Assembly (NCBI RefSeq): GCF_036116635.1
Contig: NZ_CP107995.1
Span: 1,364,001-1,428,000, forward strand
DNA length: 64,000 bases
Direction of reading: 5' to 3'
Source: Amycolatopsis sp. NBC_00345
GTDB lineage: Bacteria; Actinomycetota; Actinomycetes; Mycobacteriales; Pseudonocardiaceae
This document shows positions 16,817-24,921 of this stretch, in pieces; the first letter of the stretch is position 1; each line of letters begins with the position of its first letter. The position numbers and the translations under genes were made by a program. The notes under the pieces are model-generated. The model did not search any database and had not been told where the DNA came from. It worked only from the letters and a program-made list of their open reading frames with translations.

Positions 16817-17239
16817 ATGGACGAAGCTCAGGCGAACGACGTTCGAAACGACACCGCGCCACCGGTCGAAGCCGCGCCCGGCGGGTGGCGGGAGCGGGTC
16901 ACGGCGGGCCGGTTCGACGGCCGGACGGTGATCGTCACGGGGGCCGCCGGCTCGATCGTGAACGTCGCCTCCGAAGCGGCGCTGCGCGGCTCCACCGCCG
17001 GGATCGCTTACACCGCCTCGAAACACGCCGTCGCCCCGGGCGGGGTCGCCACCGGGATCGCGCGGATCGGCACGCCGTCGGAGTTCGGGCGGCGGCGGAT
17101 CCGCGAGTTCCTCCAGCTCATCCCGCCCGTCGCGCAGGCGGAGCAGCTGGCGGCCTCGATCACATTCCTGCTCAGCGACGACGGCGTCAACGTCAACGGC
17201 GCCGTGCTGCCCTCCGACGGCGGATGGGTGGCGCAATAG
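16817..17239 (+). pseudogene. Short-chain dehydrogenase remnant with two internal deletions
   Basis: The frame is open for 140 codons, but the product is only about half an SDR. The cofactor motif begins (TVIVTGAAGS) and jumps directly to the active-site strand SIVNVASEAAL. The catalytic YTASKHAV is then fused to APGGVATGI, which normally lies about 25 residues later. The C-terminal dimer region is normal (LLSDDGVNVNGAVLPSDGG). The glycine-rich loop after TGAA and the NNAG region are missing, so it cannot bind NAD(P) normally. Both deletions kept the frame. It ends 2 bp before the hydrolase start and was probably its operon partner. Confidence 0.8.
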
Positions 17240-17241
17240 CG

Positions 17242-18144
17242 ATGGAACTGGAAAAGGTGACGCCGGAGCTGCGGGCCCGGGTGCGGTGGGTGCCGCGCGT
17301 TTCGATGCGGCGCCCGTGGGTGCGCCGGCTGGCCCGGGCGCTGACCGCGCGGATGCGTGCGGTCGAAGTGCCCGGCGTGCGCCTGGAGACGGCGGACGGG
17401 GTCCGCGTCTACCGCCCCGTCGTCGTCCGCTCGGACGCCGCGCTGCTGTGGATCCACGGCGGGGGACTGGTGGCCGGAAGCGCCGTGGCGGACGACCGGT
17501 TCTGCGGCGAGACCGCCCGTGAGCTGGGGATCACCGTCGTGTCGGCCGAATACCGGCTGGCGCCCGAAAACCCGGGCCCGGCGGCGATCGACGACTGCCA
17601 CGCCGCGTGGACGTGGCTGCGGGAGCGGGCCGCGTCCCTCGGCGTCGACCCGGCCCGGGTGGCGGTCGGCGGGCAGAGCGCCGGTGGCGGGCTCGCCGCG
17701 GCGCTGGTGCAGCGGCTGCACGACGAGAGCGGCCCGCAGCCGGTCGCGCAGTGGCTGTTCTGCCCGATGCTCGACGACCGCACCGCCGCGCGGCGGGACC
17801 TCGACCGCGTCGGCCATCGGGTGTGGGACAACCGGCTCAACCGCTTCGGCTGGCGCTCCTACCTCGCGGCCGAGCCCGGGGTGTCGGAGGTGCCGCGGTA
17901 CGCCGTGCCCGCCCGGCGCGGCGACCTCAGTGGACTGCCGCCCGCCTGGATCGGCGTCGGCGACATCGACCTGTTCCACGACGAAGACCGTGCGTACGCC
18001 GAGCAGCTGCGCGCGGACGGCGTCGAGACGGAGTTCCACGTCGTGCCCGGTGCGCCGCACGGGTTCGAGGCCTGGGCGCCCGGCGCGGACGTCGCCCGGG
18101 CCTATCTGGCCGCGGCCCGCACCTGGCTGCGGGCCCGCACGTAG
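17242..18144 (+). CDS. Alpha/beta hydrolase, HSL/esterase family
   Basis: A 300-residue carboxylesterase-like enzyme. The oxyanion-hole motif HGGG is in LLWIHGGGLVAGS. The nucleophile Ser is in GQSAGG, the Asp is probably in GDIDLFHDED and the His in PGAPHGFEAW. A probable lid or cap of about 50 residues precedes the fold. ATG 17242 was preferred over upstream in-frame starts because the longer frame only overlaps the SDR remnant. It is positioned with a Baeyer-Villiger monooxygenase, whose ester or lactone product it could hydrolyse; this pairing is inference. Confidence 0.9.
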   Translation: MELEKVTPELRARVRWVPRVSMRRPWVRRLARALTARMRAVEVPGVRLETADGVRVYRPVVVRSDAALLWIHGGGLVAGSAVADDRFCGETARELGITVVSAEYRLAPENPGPAAIDDCHAAWTWLRERAASLGVDPARVAVGGQSAGGGLAAALVQRLHDESGPQPVAQWLFCPMLDDRTAARRDLDRVGHRVWDNRLNRFGWRSYLAAEPGVSEVPRYAVPARRGDLSGLPPAWIGVGDIDLFHDEDRAYAEQLRADGVETEFHVVPGAPHGFEAWAPGADVARAYLAAARTWLRART

Positions 18145-18170
18145 GATCTCTGGTGCGATGAGGGGTGGTC

Positions 18171-18815
18171 ATGACCGAGAAAACCGTCCGGGCGGACCGG
18201 GCCAGTGCCACCCGCGATGCGATCCTCGGCACGGCGGAGCGGCTTTTCGCCGAGCACGGGGTGCACGCGGTGTCCAACCGGCACATCAGCGAGGCCGCGG
18301 GCCAGGGCAACAACGCCGCGGTGAACTACCACTTCGGCACCAAAGTGGACCTCGTGCGCGCGATCACGCGCAAGCACGCCGTGCGGCTCGACGTGCTGCG
18401 CGCGGAGATGGTCGCCGCGATGCCCGAGGCCCCCGGCCTGCGCGAGTGGGTGGCCTGCCTGGTCCGGCCGACCACCTCCTACCTCGAGGAGCTCGGCACG
18501 CCGACCTGGTTCGCCCGGTTCGGCGCGCAGATCATGACCGACCCCGCGCTGCGCGAGATCATGGTGACGGAGTCGCTCTCCTCGCCGGTGCTGGCCCGGG
18601 TCGTCGGCGGCCTGAACCGCTGCCTGCCCGAGCTGCCGCCCGAGGTCCGCGCCGAGCGCGGTGACATGGCCCGCCAGCTGATGATCCACGTGACCGCCGA
18701 ACGGGAGCGTGCCCTCGCCGAGGGCACCCCCACCCCGCGCGCGACCTGGTCGGACGCCGCGACCGGCCTGATCGACGGCATCACCGGGCTGGTGCTGGCC
18801 CCGGTGACCCCCTGA
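18171..18815 (+). CDS. TetR family transcriptional regulator
   Basis: A 214-residue regulator. Its helix-turn-helix is near residues 15-60 (TRDAILGTAERLFAEHG, VSNRHISEAAGQGNNAAVNYHF). GNNAAVNYHFG is typical of the subgroup found beside ketone-degradation genes. The C-terminal ligand domain is helical and unassigned. ATG 18171 has AGGGGTGG upstream; a GTG at 18165 would place the start inside that sequence. It lies 26 bp behind the hydrolase and is the probable repressor for the palindrome at 16762-16778. Confidence 0.92.
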   Translation: MTEKTVRADRASATRDAILGTAERLFAEHGVHAVSNRHISEAAGQGNNAAVNYHFGTKVDLVRAITRKHAVRLDVLRAEMVAAMPEAPGLREWVACLVRPTTSYLEELGTPTWFARFGAQIMTDPALREIMVTESLSSPVLARVVGGLNRCLPELPPEVRAERGDMARQLMIHVTAERERALAEGTPTPRATWSDAATGLIDGITGLVLAPVTP

Positions 18816-18820
18816 GCCGC

Positions 18821-18857
18821 CCGGGCTGGATCGTCCACTGTGGACGAACCAGCCCGG
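18821..18857. terminator. Bidirectional hairpin terminator
   Basis: The outer arms CCGGGCTGG and CCAGCCCGG and the inner arms TCGTCCAC and GTGGACGA form a nearly perfect 18-bp stem with one A-A mismatch and a one-base centre. It lies between the convergent TetR gene and the tail of the GH92 locus. Confidence 0.7.
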
Positions 18858-18866
18858 ACGGCGCGG

Positions 18867-19318
18867 TCAGGCGAGGGTGATCGCGTACAGCTCGGCCCGC
18901 GGGTCGTTCGGCAGAGACAGCGACTGGAGCGTTTTGCCGCTGTCCAGGGCCGCCTGGGTGCCGAAGAGCCGGACCGGCGGCCCGTCCACGCCGCTGCCCG
19001 CCTTGATCCGGTGCGGCAGGTCGAGCACCACGGTGCTGCCCGCGGGCGTCGAGCCGGCCCAGTCGCCGAGCGTCACGCCGAGGGCGGCGCTGCTGCCGTC
19101 GGTGTAGTGCGCGGTCAGCGTGGTTGTCACCGGGCCGCTGTGCGACGAGCCGACGAGCCGCACGGTCGCGTGGCGCCCCGCCGGGACCAGCAGCGACTGG
19201 CCGCGGGCCTCGACGAAGTTCGCCGCCGTGCCGCTCGCGTCCGGGGCGGCGTAGGTGACGCCGTCCCACACGACCGGTCCGGCCGGCGGCAGCAGGTCCG
19301 CGTCGTACTGCGCCGTTT
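18867..19318 (-). pseudogene. Severed C-terminal domain of the GH92 alpha-mannosidase
   Basis: This minus-strand frame continues the GH92 product after the 86-bp insertion. It reads YDADLLPPAGPVVWDGVTYAAP (in pieces), then NFVEARGQ, DWAGSTPAGSTVVLDLPHR, RLFGTQAALDSGKTLQSLSLPN and ends in LYAITLA. These are characteristic closing motifs of the beta-sandwich module that ends many secreted actinomycete glycosidases. It has no start codon of its own near the junction, with the first in-frame ATG at 19271, and it lies in a different frame from the upstream part. Removing the insertion joins both frames exactly. Confidence 0.85.
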
Positions 19319-19404
19319 GTTACCAATCCGACCACAGCCACGGCGAATCGGCCGCACACCGGGCCGTCACCTCTCGATCGCCTACTTTTGGTCGGATTGG
19401 TAAC
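19319..19404. mobile_element. 86-bp palindromic insertion (MITE/REP-like)
   Basis: The ends are perfect 15-bp inverted repeats GTTACCAATCCGACC (19319-19333) and its complement (19390-19404). Inside, a second weaker pairing (GGCGATCG with CGATTCGCC on the minus strand) extends the foldback. It carries no ORF. It interrupts a coding sequence, supplies a premature TAG for the minus-strand gene and shifts the frame by 86 bp (2 mod 3). Deleting exactly 86 bp restores one uninterrupted reading frame, GSGWQTAQYDADLLPPAG across the junction. No clear target-site duplication is visible. Confidence 0.75.
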
Positions 19405-22246
19405 GCCAGCCGGAGCCGTCGAAGTTGCCCTCGGTGGACGCGGCGACGGTGGCTGTGCCGTCGTGGTTGCGGTCCCGGCCCAGGTCGACCGCGCACGCCG
19501 TACCGGACGTCGCTGTAGTTGATGTCGCCGCGCAGACCGCCGGCGCCCGCACCTCGACGCTCACCGGCTGTGTGACGGTGTTCGCGCCCAGCCCGGCGGC
19601 CTTGACCTGCAACGGATAACTGCCCACCGGCGTGCCCGTGGGCACGGTCACCGCCAGCGAAACCGGTTGCTGCACGGGCAATCGGCCCGACCACTGCAGC
19701 AGCGGGTTGCGCGGCTTGGTCGTCACCGTCCAGCCCTTCGGCGCGGTCGTGGTCACCGTGACCGGTTGCGCCAGCGGGCTCTGCGTGAGCACGTCCAGGC
19801 CCACGTTCACCTGCTGCGCCTGGTCCGAAGCGGGGATCACCACGGAGCTCTGGCCCACCGAAGCGTCGACGTGCCGGCGCAGGTCGCCGACCGCGTTGTT
19901 CACCGAAGGCGGCTCCGCGTTCGCTGACGTGCCCCACTTCGACGGCGTGGAGCCGAGTTTGTGCGAGAGCGTGCCGCCGTGGGAGATCGCGGACCAGTCC
20001 AGCCACGTCTGCCGGACGTCACGGCCGTTCAGCGAAACGCTCTGCACGTACCGGTTGGTGTCGCTCGCGCCCGGCGCGGAAACCGTGAGCGTGCCGCCCT
20101 GCGAGCCGCCGTACTGTCCGATTCGGACGGTCGCCGACTCGAACTGCGGGCTGGACACCGCGAGGAAGTTCGAGCCGCTCATGGTCGGGTACAGGCCGAG
20201 CGAGGAGAACACGTACCAGGCCGACATGGTGCCGAGGTCGTCGTTGCCGGTCATGCCGTCCGGGCCGGTGGTGAACAGCGTCATCGCCGCGCGGACCACG
20301 GTCGCGGTCTTCGCCGGCGCGCCGACCCAGTTGTACATGTACGGCGCGAGCAGGTCGGGCTCGTTGTTCGGGTTGTAGGTGGGCTTGCCGTAGTAGTCGT
20401 ACGGGCTGGTGATCCAGTCGGCGCGCGCGGTGCCCGCCGGGTCGGTGAGCAGCTTGTCGTAGGCGAAGAAGGAGTCCAGCCGCTTCTGCGTCGTGGCGCG
20501 CCCGCCCATCAGCGAGACCAGCCCGGCCGGGTCCTGCGGCACGAGCCACTGGTACTGGTAGGCGCCGCCCTCGTGGAACTGCTGGCCGGCGTCGACCGGG
20601 TTGTACGGCGTCACCCAGGTGCCGTCGGTGGTGCGCGGGCGGAACGCCTGCGTCGAGGAGTCCCAGAGGTTCTTGTACCACTGGCCGCGGTCGGCGAACA
20701 TGCGCGCGTCGGACTGGTGGCCGAGGCCCTTCGCCATCAGCGCGAGCGCCGCGTCGGCCGCGGAGTACTCCATCGTCGCCGAGGCCGGGTGGTTGCAGTC
20801 GTTGTCGCCGCCCTTGGCCGCGCAGTCCGTGCCGAGGGTCAGTCCGCTGGGGATGTAACCGCGGTCGTTGTAGTAGTTCACCCCGGAGCGCCCGTTGTAC
20901 GGCGAGTCGGCGGGCGGTGTGCTCGTGGCGTTCTTCTTGAGCAGCGCGTACGCCTCTTCCTCGTGCCCGGCGAGCAGGCCCTTGGACCAGGCCTCGACGA
21001 GGAACGGCGTCACCGGGTCGCCGGTCATGATGTTGGTCTCGCTCCCGGCCAGCGCCCAGCGCGGCAGCCAGCCGCCGTCACGCCCGATCGCCACCACCGA
21101 CAGCGCGACGTCCTTCGCCACTTGGGGTTCGAGCATCTCCAGCAATTGGTTCTGCGGCCGATAGGTGTCCCACAGCGAGAAGTTCTGGTACGGCGTGTAG
21201 CCGCTCGCGGTGTGCACCTTGCCGTCGAAGCCGGTGTACGCACCGTCGGTGTCGCCGGCCAGGTTCGGGTGCAGCTGCGAGTGGTAGAGCGCGGTGTAGA
21301 ACGCCGTCTGCCGGTCGGCGGTGCCGCCGGAGATCTTGACCGCGCCGAGCCGGTCGGCCCACGCCTGGTGCAGCGCGGTGCGCGTGGCGTCGAAGTCGTA
21401 GGAGTCACCGGTTTCCGCGGTCAGGTTCTTCCGCGCGCCTTCGGGGCCGGTGTAGGACAGGCCGACCTTGACCACGACGTCGCGGTCGGTGGTCGCGTCG
21501 AAGCTCGCCCACGCGCCGTTGCCACCGGTGCCCGCCGCGTCCCGGCTGCCCGGCGTCCGCGTCGAGCCGCGCCAGGTGCCGAAGGAGCTGAACGGCCGGT
21601 CGAACGTCGCGGTGAAGTACACCGTGTGCTCGTCGTGCCCGGCGCAGAACCCGCCCGCGCGCACGCGGCCCTCCAGGGTCCGGTCGCCGACCACGTGGAT
21701 CTCGGAGTCCTTGACCGACTGGTTGGCCTGGCCGGTGTTGAACAGGACGTTCGCCGCGCCGGCCGAGGGGAAGGTGTAGCGCTGCCAGCCGGTGCGGGCG
21801 GTGGCGGTCAGCTCGGCGTTGATGTCGTACTTTTTGAGGCCCACGCGGTAATAGCCGGGCTCGGCGTGCTCGTCGTCGTGCGTGTAGGCGGACTTGTAGG
21901 CGTCCTTGTCGACGCTGTCCACGGCGCCGGTGGTCGGCATGACCGGCAGCTCGCCCATCACCCCGCAGCCGACGCCGGACAGGTGCGTCTGGCTGAAGCC
22001 GTAGATCGCGTTCTGCTGGTAGTCGTACCCGCCCTGGCCGCCGGTGTCCGGGCTGACCTGCACCATCCCGAACGGCGCGCTCGCGCCGGGGAAGGTGTTG
22101 CCGAAGTTCTGCGTGCCGACGAACGGGTTGACCTGTGAGACCGGATCGGCGGCCGTTGCCTGGGCCCCGGCCGCGGCGGGCGCCAGCGCGGCGAACACCA
22201 GGCCCGCGACCGCGAGCGCGGCCGCCCGTCTGCTCTGCGACCACAT
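19382..22246 (-). CDS. GH92 family alpha-1,2-mannosidase, C-terminally truncated by insertion
   Basis: A secreted calcium-dependent exo-mannosidase of glycoside hydrolase family 92. A signal peptide (to about residue 32, ending GAQATA) precedes the two-domain catalytic region. Family marks are VNPFVGTQNFGNTFPGASAPFG, YGFSQTHLSGVGC, NFSLWDTYRPQNQLLEM, GNDDLGTMSAWYVFSSLGLYP (each partly quoted). After about residue 760 comes an NPCBM/NEW3-like beta-sandwich. The product stops after 954 residues at RYQSDQK because of the 86-bp insertion; the intact gene would encode about 1097. ATG 22246 has GGGAGGT upstream. The catalytic domain is complete, so partial activity is possible. Confidence 0.88.
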   Translation of the reverse strand: MWSQSRRAAALAVAGLVFAALAPAAAGAQATAADPVSQVNPFVGTQNFGNTFPGASAPFGMVQVSPDTGGQGGYDYQQNAIYGFSQTHLSGVGCGVMGELPVMPTTGAVDSVDKDAYKSAYTHDDEHAEPGYYRVGLKKYDINAELTATARTGWQRYTFPSAGAANVLFNTGQANQSVKDSEIHVVGDRTLEGRVRAGGFCAGHDEHTVYFTATFDRPFSSFGTWRGSTRTPGSRDAAGTGGNGAWASFDATTDRDVVVKVGLSYTGPEGARKNLTAETGDSYDFDATRTALHQAWADRLGAVKISGGTADRQTAFYTALYHSQLHPNLAGDTDGAYTGFDGKVHTASGYTPYQNFSLWDTYRPQNQLLEMLEPQVAKDVALSVVAIGRDGGWLPRWALAGSETNIMTGDPVTPFLVEAWSKGLLAGHEEEAYALLKKNATSTPPADSPYNGRSGVNYYNDRGYIPSGLTLGTDCAAKGGDNDCNHPASATMEYSAADAALALMAKGLGHQSDARMFADRGQWYKNLWDSSTQAFRPRTTDGTWVTPYNPVDAGQQFHEGGAYQYQWLVPQDPAGLVSLMGGRATTQKRLDSFFAYDKLLTDPAGTARADWITSPYDYYGKPTYNPNNEPDLLAPYMYNWVGAPAKTATVVRAAMTLFTTGPDGMTGNDDLGTMSAWYVFSSLGLYPTMSGSNFLAVSSPQFESATVRIGQYGGSQGGTLTVSAPGASDTNRYVQSVSLNGRDVRQTWLDWSAISHGGTLSHKLGSTPSKWGTSANAEPPSVNNAVGDLRRHVDASVGQSSVVIPASDQAQQVNVGLDVLTQSPLAQPVTVTTTAPKGWTVTTKPRNPLLQWSGRLPVQQPVSLAVTVPTGTPVGSYPLQVKAAGLGANTVTQPVSVEVRAPAVCAATSTTATSGTACAVDLGRDRNHDGTATVAASTEGNFDGSGWRYQSDQK

Positions 22247-22425
22247 GGGGCGCACCTCCCAGAAGCGATGACATCGTTGTCAGAACCGAACTTTCACTAT
22301 CCCAGCGAGCGTCGGTTCCCGGGTTGAGGATCGGAGAGCAGCTTTGCACCTCGGTGGGCATTTGCAAACCCCGTGACCGGTCAATCCGTTGTCAGGGCTG
22401 TGGGGGAGGGCGGCTGTGGCGTTGG

Positions 22426-22965
22426 CTACGCGTCGATCGTTTCGGTGAGCACGCGGATGCGCCCGCCGTCGACTTCCCAGCTCTGCAAGGCTTTCTCGCC
22501 GGACGTGAGCAGCTCCGGCTCCGGGTGGCCGCCGAGCAGGGCTTCGGGGCCGCTGGTGTCGTCGCGGTGGGCCGCGGTCATCAGGATGCCGTGCGCGGCA
22601 ACGGGATCGGTCTCCGGCGGCACGACGAGCAGGGTCAGCCGGTGCCGGTCCCACGCGCCGACCACGGTCACCGTGGCGGCGGGCTGCGACCGGAAGCCCT
22701 CCAGACGGACGTCGGCGTCCTCGAAGCGGAGACGGCGTGGCGTAGCCGGCCAAGCGGCGAGGTTGAAGGTGACGCGTTCGACCTGGTCCAGCCGCACGGC
22801 CAGCACCGTCAGCAGGGACGGCAATTCGGCGGCCAGGTCACGGGAACGGGGCCACCACGCGCCGTCCACATAGCCGGTCCGGGGTGCCTTCGGCTTCAAG
22901 CGCAGGCGGACCGCGTGACGCGGGGGCTCGGGTACCGGTGCTTCGGTGCAGGGATCCGACTTCAT
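22426..22965 (-). CDS. DUF5994 family protein
   Basis: A 179-residue soluble protein of unknown function. RLRLKPKAPRTGYVDGAWWP followed by SRDLAAELPSLL is the signature I associate with DUF5994, which is common in actinomycetes and often found near stress genes. No catalytic motif, signal or membrane segment is visible. The start ATG 22965 follows a Pro-rich leader. It lies downstream of the slipin and BON genes on the same strand, at the edge of the DevR-type block. Between it and the GH92 start lie about 180 bp with promoter function only. Confidence 0.7.
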   Translation of the reverse strand: MKSDPCTEAPVPEPPRHAVRLRLKPKAPRTGYVDGAWWPRSRDLAAELPSLLTVLAVRLDQVERVTFNLAAWPATPRRLRFEDADVRLEGFRSQPAATVTVVGAWDRHRLTLLVVPPETDPVAAHGILMTAAHRDDTSGPEALLGGHPEPELLTSGEKALQSWEVDGGRIRVLTETIDA

Positions 22966-23109
22966 GCCGGTGCTCCCGTCCCCGGCCGAGACCGCCGGCC
23001 GGACTGGGGCCGAGGACGACGCGGGCTCGGCCGCTCACGCACGGAGTGCTCTCGGACCCTTCTCATGATACCCCCGCGACACTCGCTGTTCCTGCCGTTG
23101 CCGGGCCGT

Positions 23110-23132
23110 GAAGTCCGCGACGCCCGGACTTC
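23110..23132 (-). terminator. Short hairpin downstream of slipin gene
   Basis: The 8-bp arms GAAGTCCG and CGGACTTC are separated by seven bases, about 50 bp after the slipin stop on the minus strand. It is a modest terminator candidate. The flanking region (22966-23184) holds no gene I can support. Confidence 0.35.
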
Positions 23133-23184
23133 TGCAGAGCCGGACGCCGCGGGGTTCGAGGGGACGCTCAGAACTTCAAGCGCT

Positions 23185-24066
23185 TCAATGTCCTTCGGGG
23201 CCGGAGCTTCCGTTCCCGGACGCGGCCAGCGGGACGATCGCACCGGTGGCCGCGGGCTTGAGCGGCTCCTGGGCAGCAGGGTTCGAGCCACCGGAATTCG
23301 CGGCAGCCGTCTCGCGGGCCAGGAACGAGCCCAGCTCGCCGATGGTGCTCATCAGCGGGGCGGGGAACACGACGGTGGTGTTCTTGTCCACGCCGATCTC
23401 CACCAGGCTCTGCAGGTTCCGCAGCTGCAGCGCGAGCGGGTGCGCCATCATGGTGTCCGACGCGTCGCCCAGCGCGGCCGCGGCGAGGGATTCGCCTTCG
23501 GCGCTGATGATCTTGGCGCGCTTCTCGCGCTCGGCCTCGGCCTGGCGGGCCATCGCGCGTTTCATGGTGTCGGGCAGCTGGATGTCCTTGAGCTCGACGA
23601 GCGTGACCTCCACGCCCCAGTCGAGCGTGGTGACGTCGAGGATCTCGCGGATGCCGGTGTTGATGCTGTCGGTCTCGGACAGGGTCTCGTCCAGCGTGTG
23701 CCGTCCGACGACCTTCCGCAGGGTGGTCTGCGCGATCTGGTCGATCGCGGCGTAGACGTTCTCGATCGCGACCACGGACTTCACCGCGTCGGTGACCCGG
23801 AAGTACGCGACCGCCGAGACGTCGACGCTGACGTTGTCGCGCGTGATGATGCCCTGGGACTGGATCGGCATGGTGATGATGCGCAGCGGGACCCGGCGCA
23901 GCACGTCGACCACGGGGATGATCAGCCGCAGCCCGGGCTCGCGCACGCCCTGCACCCGGCCGAGCCGGAACAGCACCCCGCGCTCGTACTGCTTGATGAT
24001 CCGCACCGTGGAGGCCAGCAGGATCAGCAGCACCACGACGATGACGATGATGATGACGATGTTCAT
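23185..24066 (-). CDS. Slipin / SPFH (band 7) domain membrane protein
   Basis: A stomatin-like protein of 293 residues. One N-terminal membrane helix (residues 2-20, almost only Ile, Val and Leu) is followed by the SPFH domain: IIKQYERGVLFRLGRVQG, PLRIITMPIQSQGIITRDNV (quoted in part) and the RQAEAEREKRAKII helix. It should sit on the cytoplasmic face of the membrane and oligomerise, and such proteins are linked to membrane microdomains and protease control. No NfeD partner is adjacent. It follows the BON gene by 89 bp on the same strand. Its place beside devR suggests membrane-stress function in the same regulon. Confidence 0.92.
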   Translation of the reverse strand: MNIVIIIVIVVVLLILLASTVRIIKQYERGVLFRLGRVQGVREPGLRLIIPVVDVLRRVPLRIITMPIQSQGIITRDNVSVDVSAVAYFRVTDAVKSVVAIENVYAAIDQIAQTTLRKVVGRHTLDETLSETDSINTGIREILDVTTLDWGVEVTLVELKDIQLPDTMKRAMARQAEAEREKRAKIISAEGESLAAAALGDASDTMMAHPLALQLRNLQSLVEIGVDKNTTVVFPAPLMSTIGELGSFLARETAAANSGGSNPAAQEPLKPAATGAIVPLAASGNGSSGPEGH

Positions 24067-24155
24067 GGTGCTCCTCGGAAAACGGCGTCCCGGCGAGGAT
24101 GCGGTGGACCGGTACCCGCTCGCCGGTGGCGGGTACCGGCCGGCTCGGTGACGAG

Positions 24156-24830
24156 TCAGTCGGTGAGCGTCATCCGGTTGTCGACGGCGGTCACGCCGGG
24201 GGCGAACCAGGCGGTCTGCTCGGCCGAGCGGCGTTCGGCGGCGGTGGGCACGTCGCCGGTCAGGGTGACCTGGGTGCCGTCCACGCCGACCTCGACGTAC
24301 TGGGACTGCTCGGGCATGTGCCGGGTCAGCGCGGCGGTGATCTTCGCCTGCATCTCGGCGGGCGCGGCGGTGGCCGAGGGCCGCAGCGAGATCAGGTTCC
24401 GCACGCCGCTGATCCCGGGCAGGCCGGCCACGGCGTTCCGGGCGGCTTCGCGCTGGAACTGCCACGGCACGGCGCCGCGCAGGGTGAGCACGTGGTCGCG
24501 GACCTCGACCTGCACGGAGTCCTTCGGCACGACGACGGAGCGGCGGTCGAAGACGTTCATGGCCTCGCGGGTGAGGTCCGCGTCGTCGGGGACGTCGTTG
24601 CCGTGGCGCACGACGACCTTGTCCGCGGTCACGGTCACGCCGTGGACCCGGGTCGCGGCGCGCAGTGCCTCTTCCTTCTCCGGGTAGGTCCCCACGTACC
24701 CCGACAGCGTCGCCTTGCCGTCGGTGACGGTCACCTCGATGTCTTCGGCGCTCACGCTGGGGGTCCAGGCGAGCTCTTCGGTGACGTCGGTCCGGAGCTG
24801 GTGGTCGGGCCGGTGCTGGATCTGGGTCAT
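24156..24830 (-). CDS. Triple BON-domain protein
   Basis: A 224-residue protein made of three BON modules (about residues 12-80, 85-150 and 155-224). Each ends in a ...G-V..V.N.. strand, for example VTVTADKVVV, ISGVRNLISL and VTAVDNRMTL. BON modules are thought to bind phospholipid or membranes. Here no signal peptide or membrane helix precedes them, so a cytoplasmic or peripheral location is likely. ATG 24830 has GAAGG upstream. It is divergent from devR, with a possible DevR-type box in the 91-bp gap, and is probably cotranscribed with the slipin gene. Confidence 0.88.
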   Translation of the reverse strand: MTQIQHRPDHQLRTDVTEELAWTPSVSAEDIEVTVTDGKATLSGYVGTYPEKEEALRAATRVHGVTVTADKVVVRHGNDVPDDADLTREAMNVFDRRSVVVPKDSVQVEVRDHVLTLRGAVPWQFQREAARNAVAGLPGISGVRNLISLRPSATAAPAEMQAKITAALTRHMPEQSQYVEVGVDGTQVTLTGDVPTAAERRSAEQTAWFAPGVTAVDNRMTLTD

Positions 24831-24863
24831 GCCTTCACGGTGACCTCGTTGGCCCACGCGGCG

Positions 24864-24881
24864 TAGGGCCGTGGGGCCTTT
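24864..24881. promoter_or_regulatory. Candidate DevR/OsdR-type box
   Basis: TAGGGCCGTGGGGCCTTT is an imperfect palindrome (AGGGCC, GTGG, GGCCTT) in the gap between the BON gene and devR. It resembles the AGGGCC-n-GGCCCT motif I recall for DevR orthologues of streptomycetes. The call is by pattern only. Confidence 0.4.
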
Positions 24882-24921
24882 CTTCCGGGGTCGTTCGGCG
24901 CGGCGGGCGTAACCTGGCCGG

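Noticed and set aside
13683..18815. Antibiotic biosynthetic cluster around the glycosyltransferase and monooxygenase
   Set aside because: No PKS, NRPS, terpene or sugar-biosynthesis gene is present; the monooxygenase-hydrolase-TetR set fits ketone degradation better.
19319..19404. Integron attC site or intein/intron
   Set aside because: No RYYYAAC/GTTRRRY core pair of the attC type, no integrase nearby, and too short and non-coding for an intein or self-splicing intron.
19961..22138. 725-codon plus-strand frame
   Set aside because: Antisense to the GH92 gene; Arg/Val/Gly-rich composition typical of high-GC shadows.
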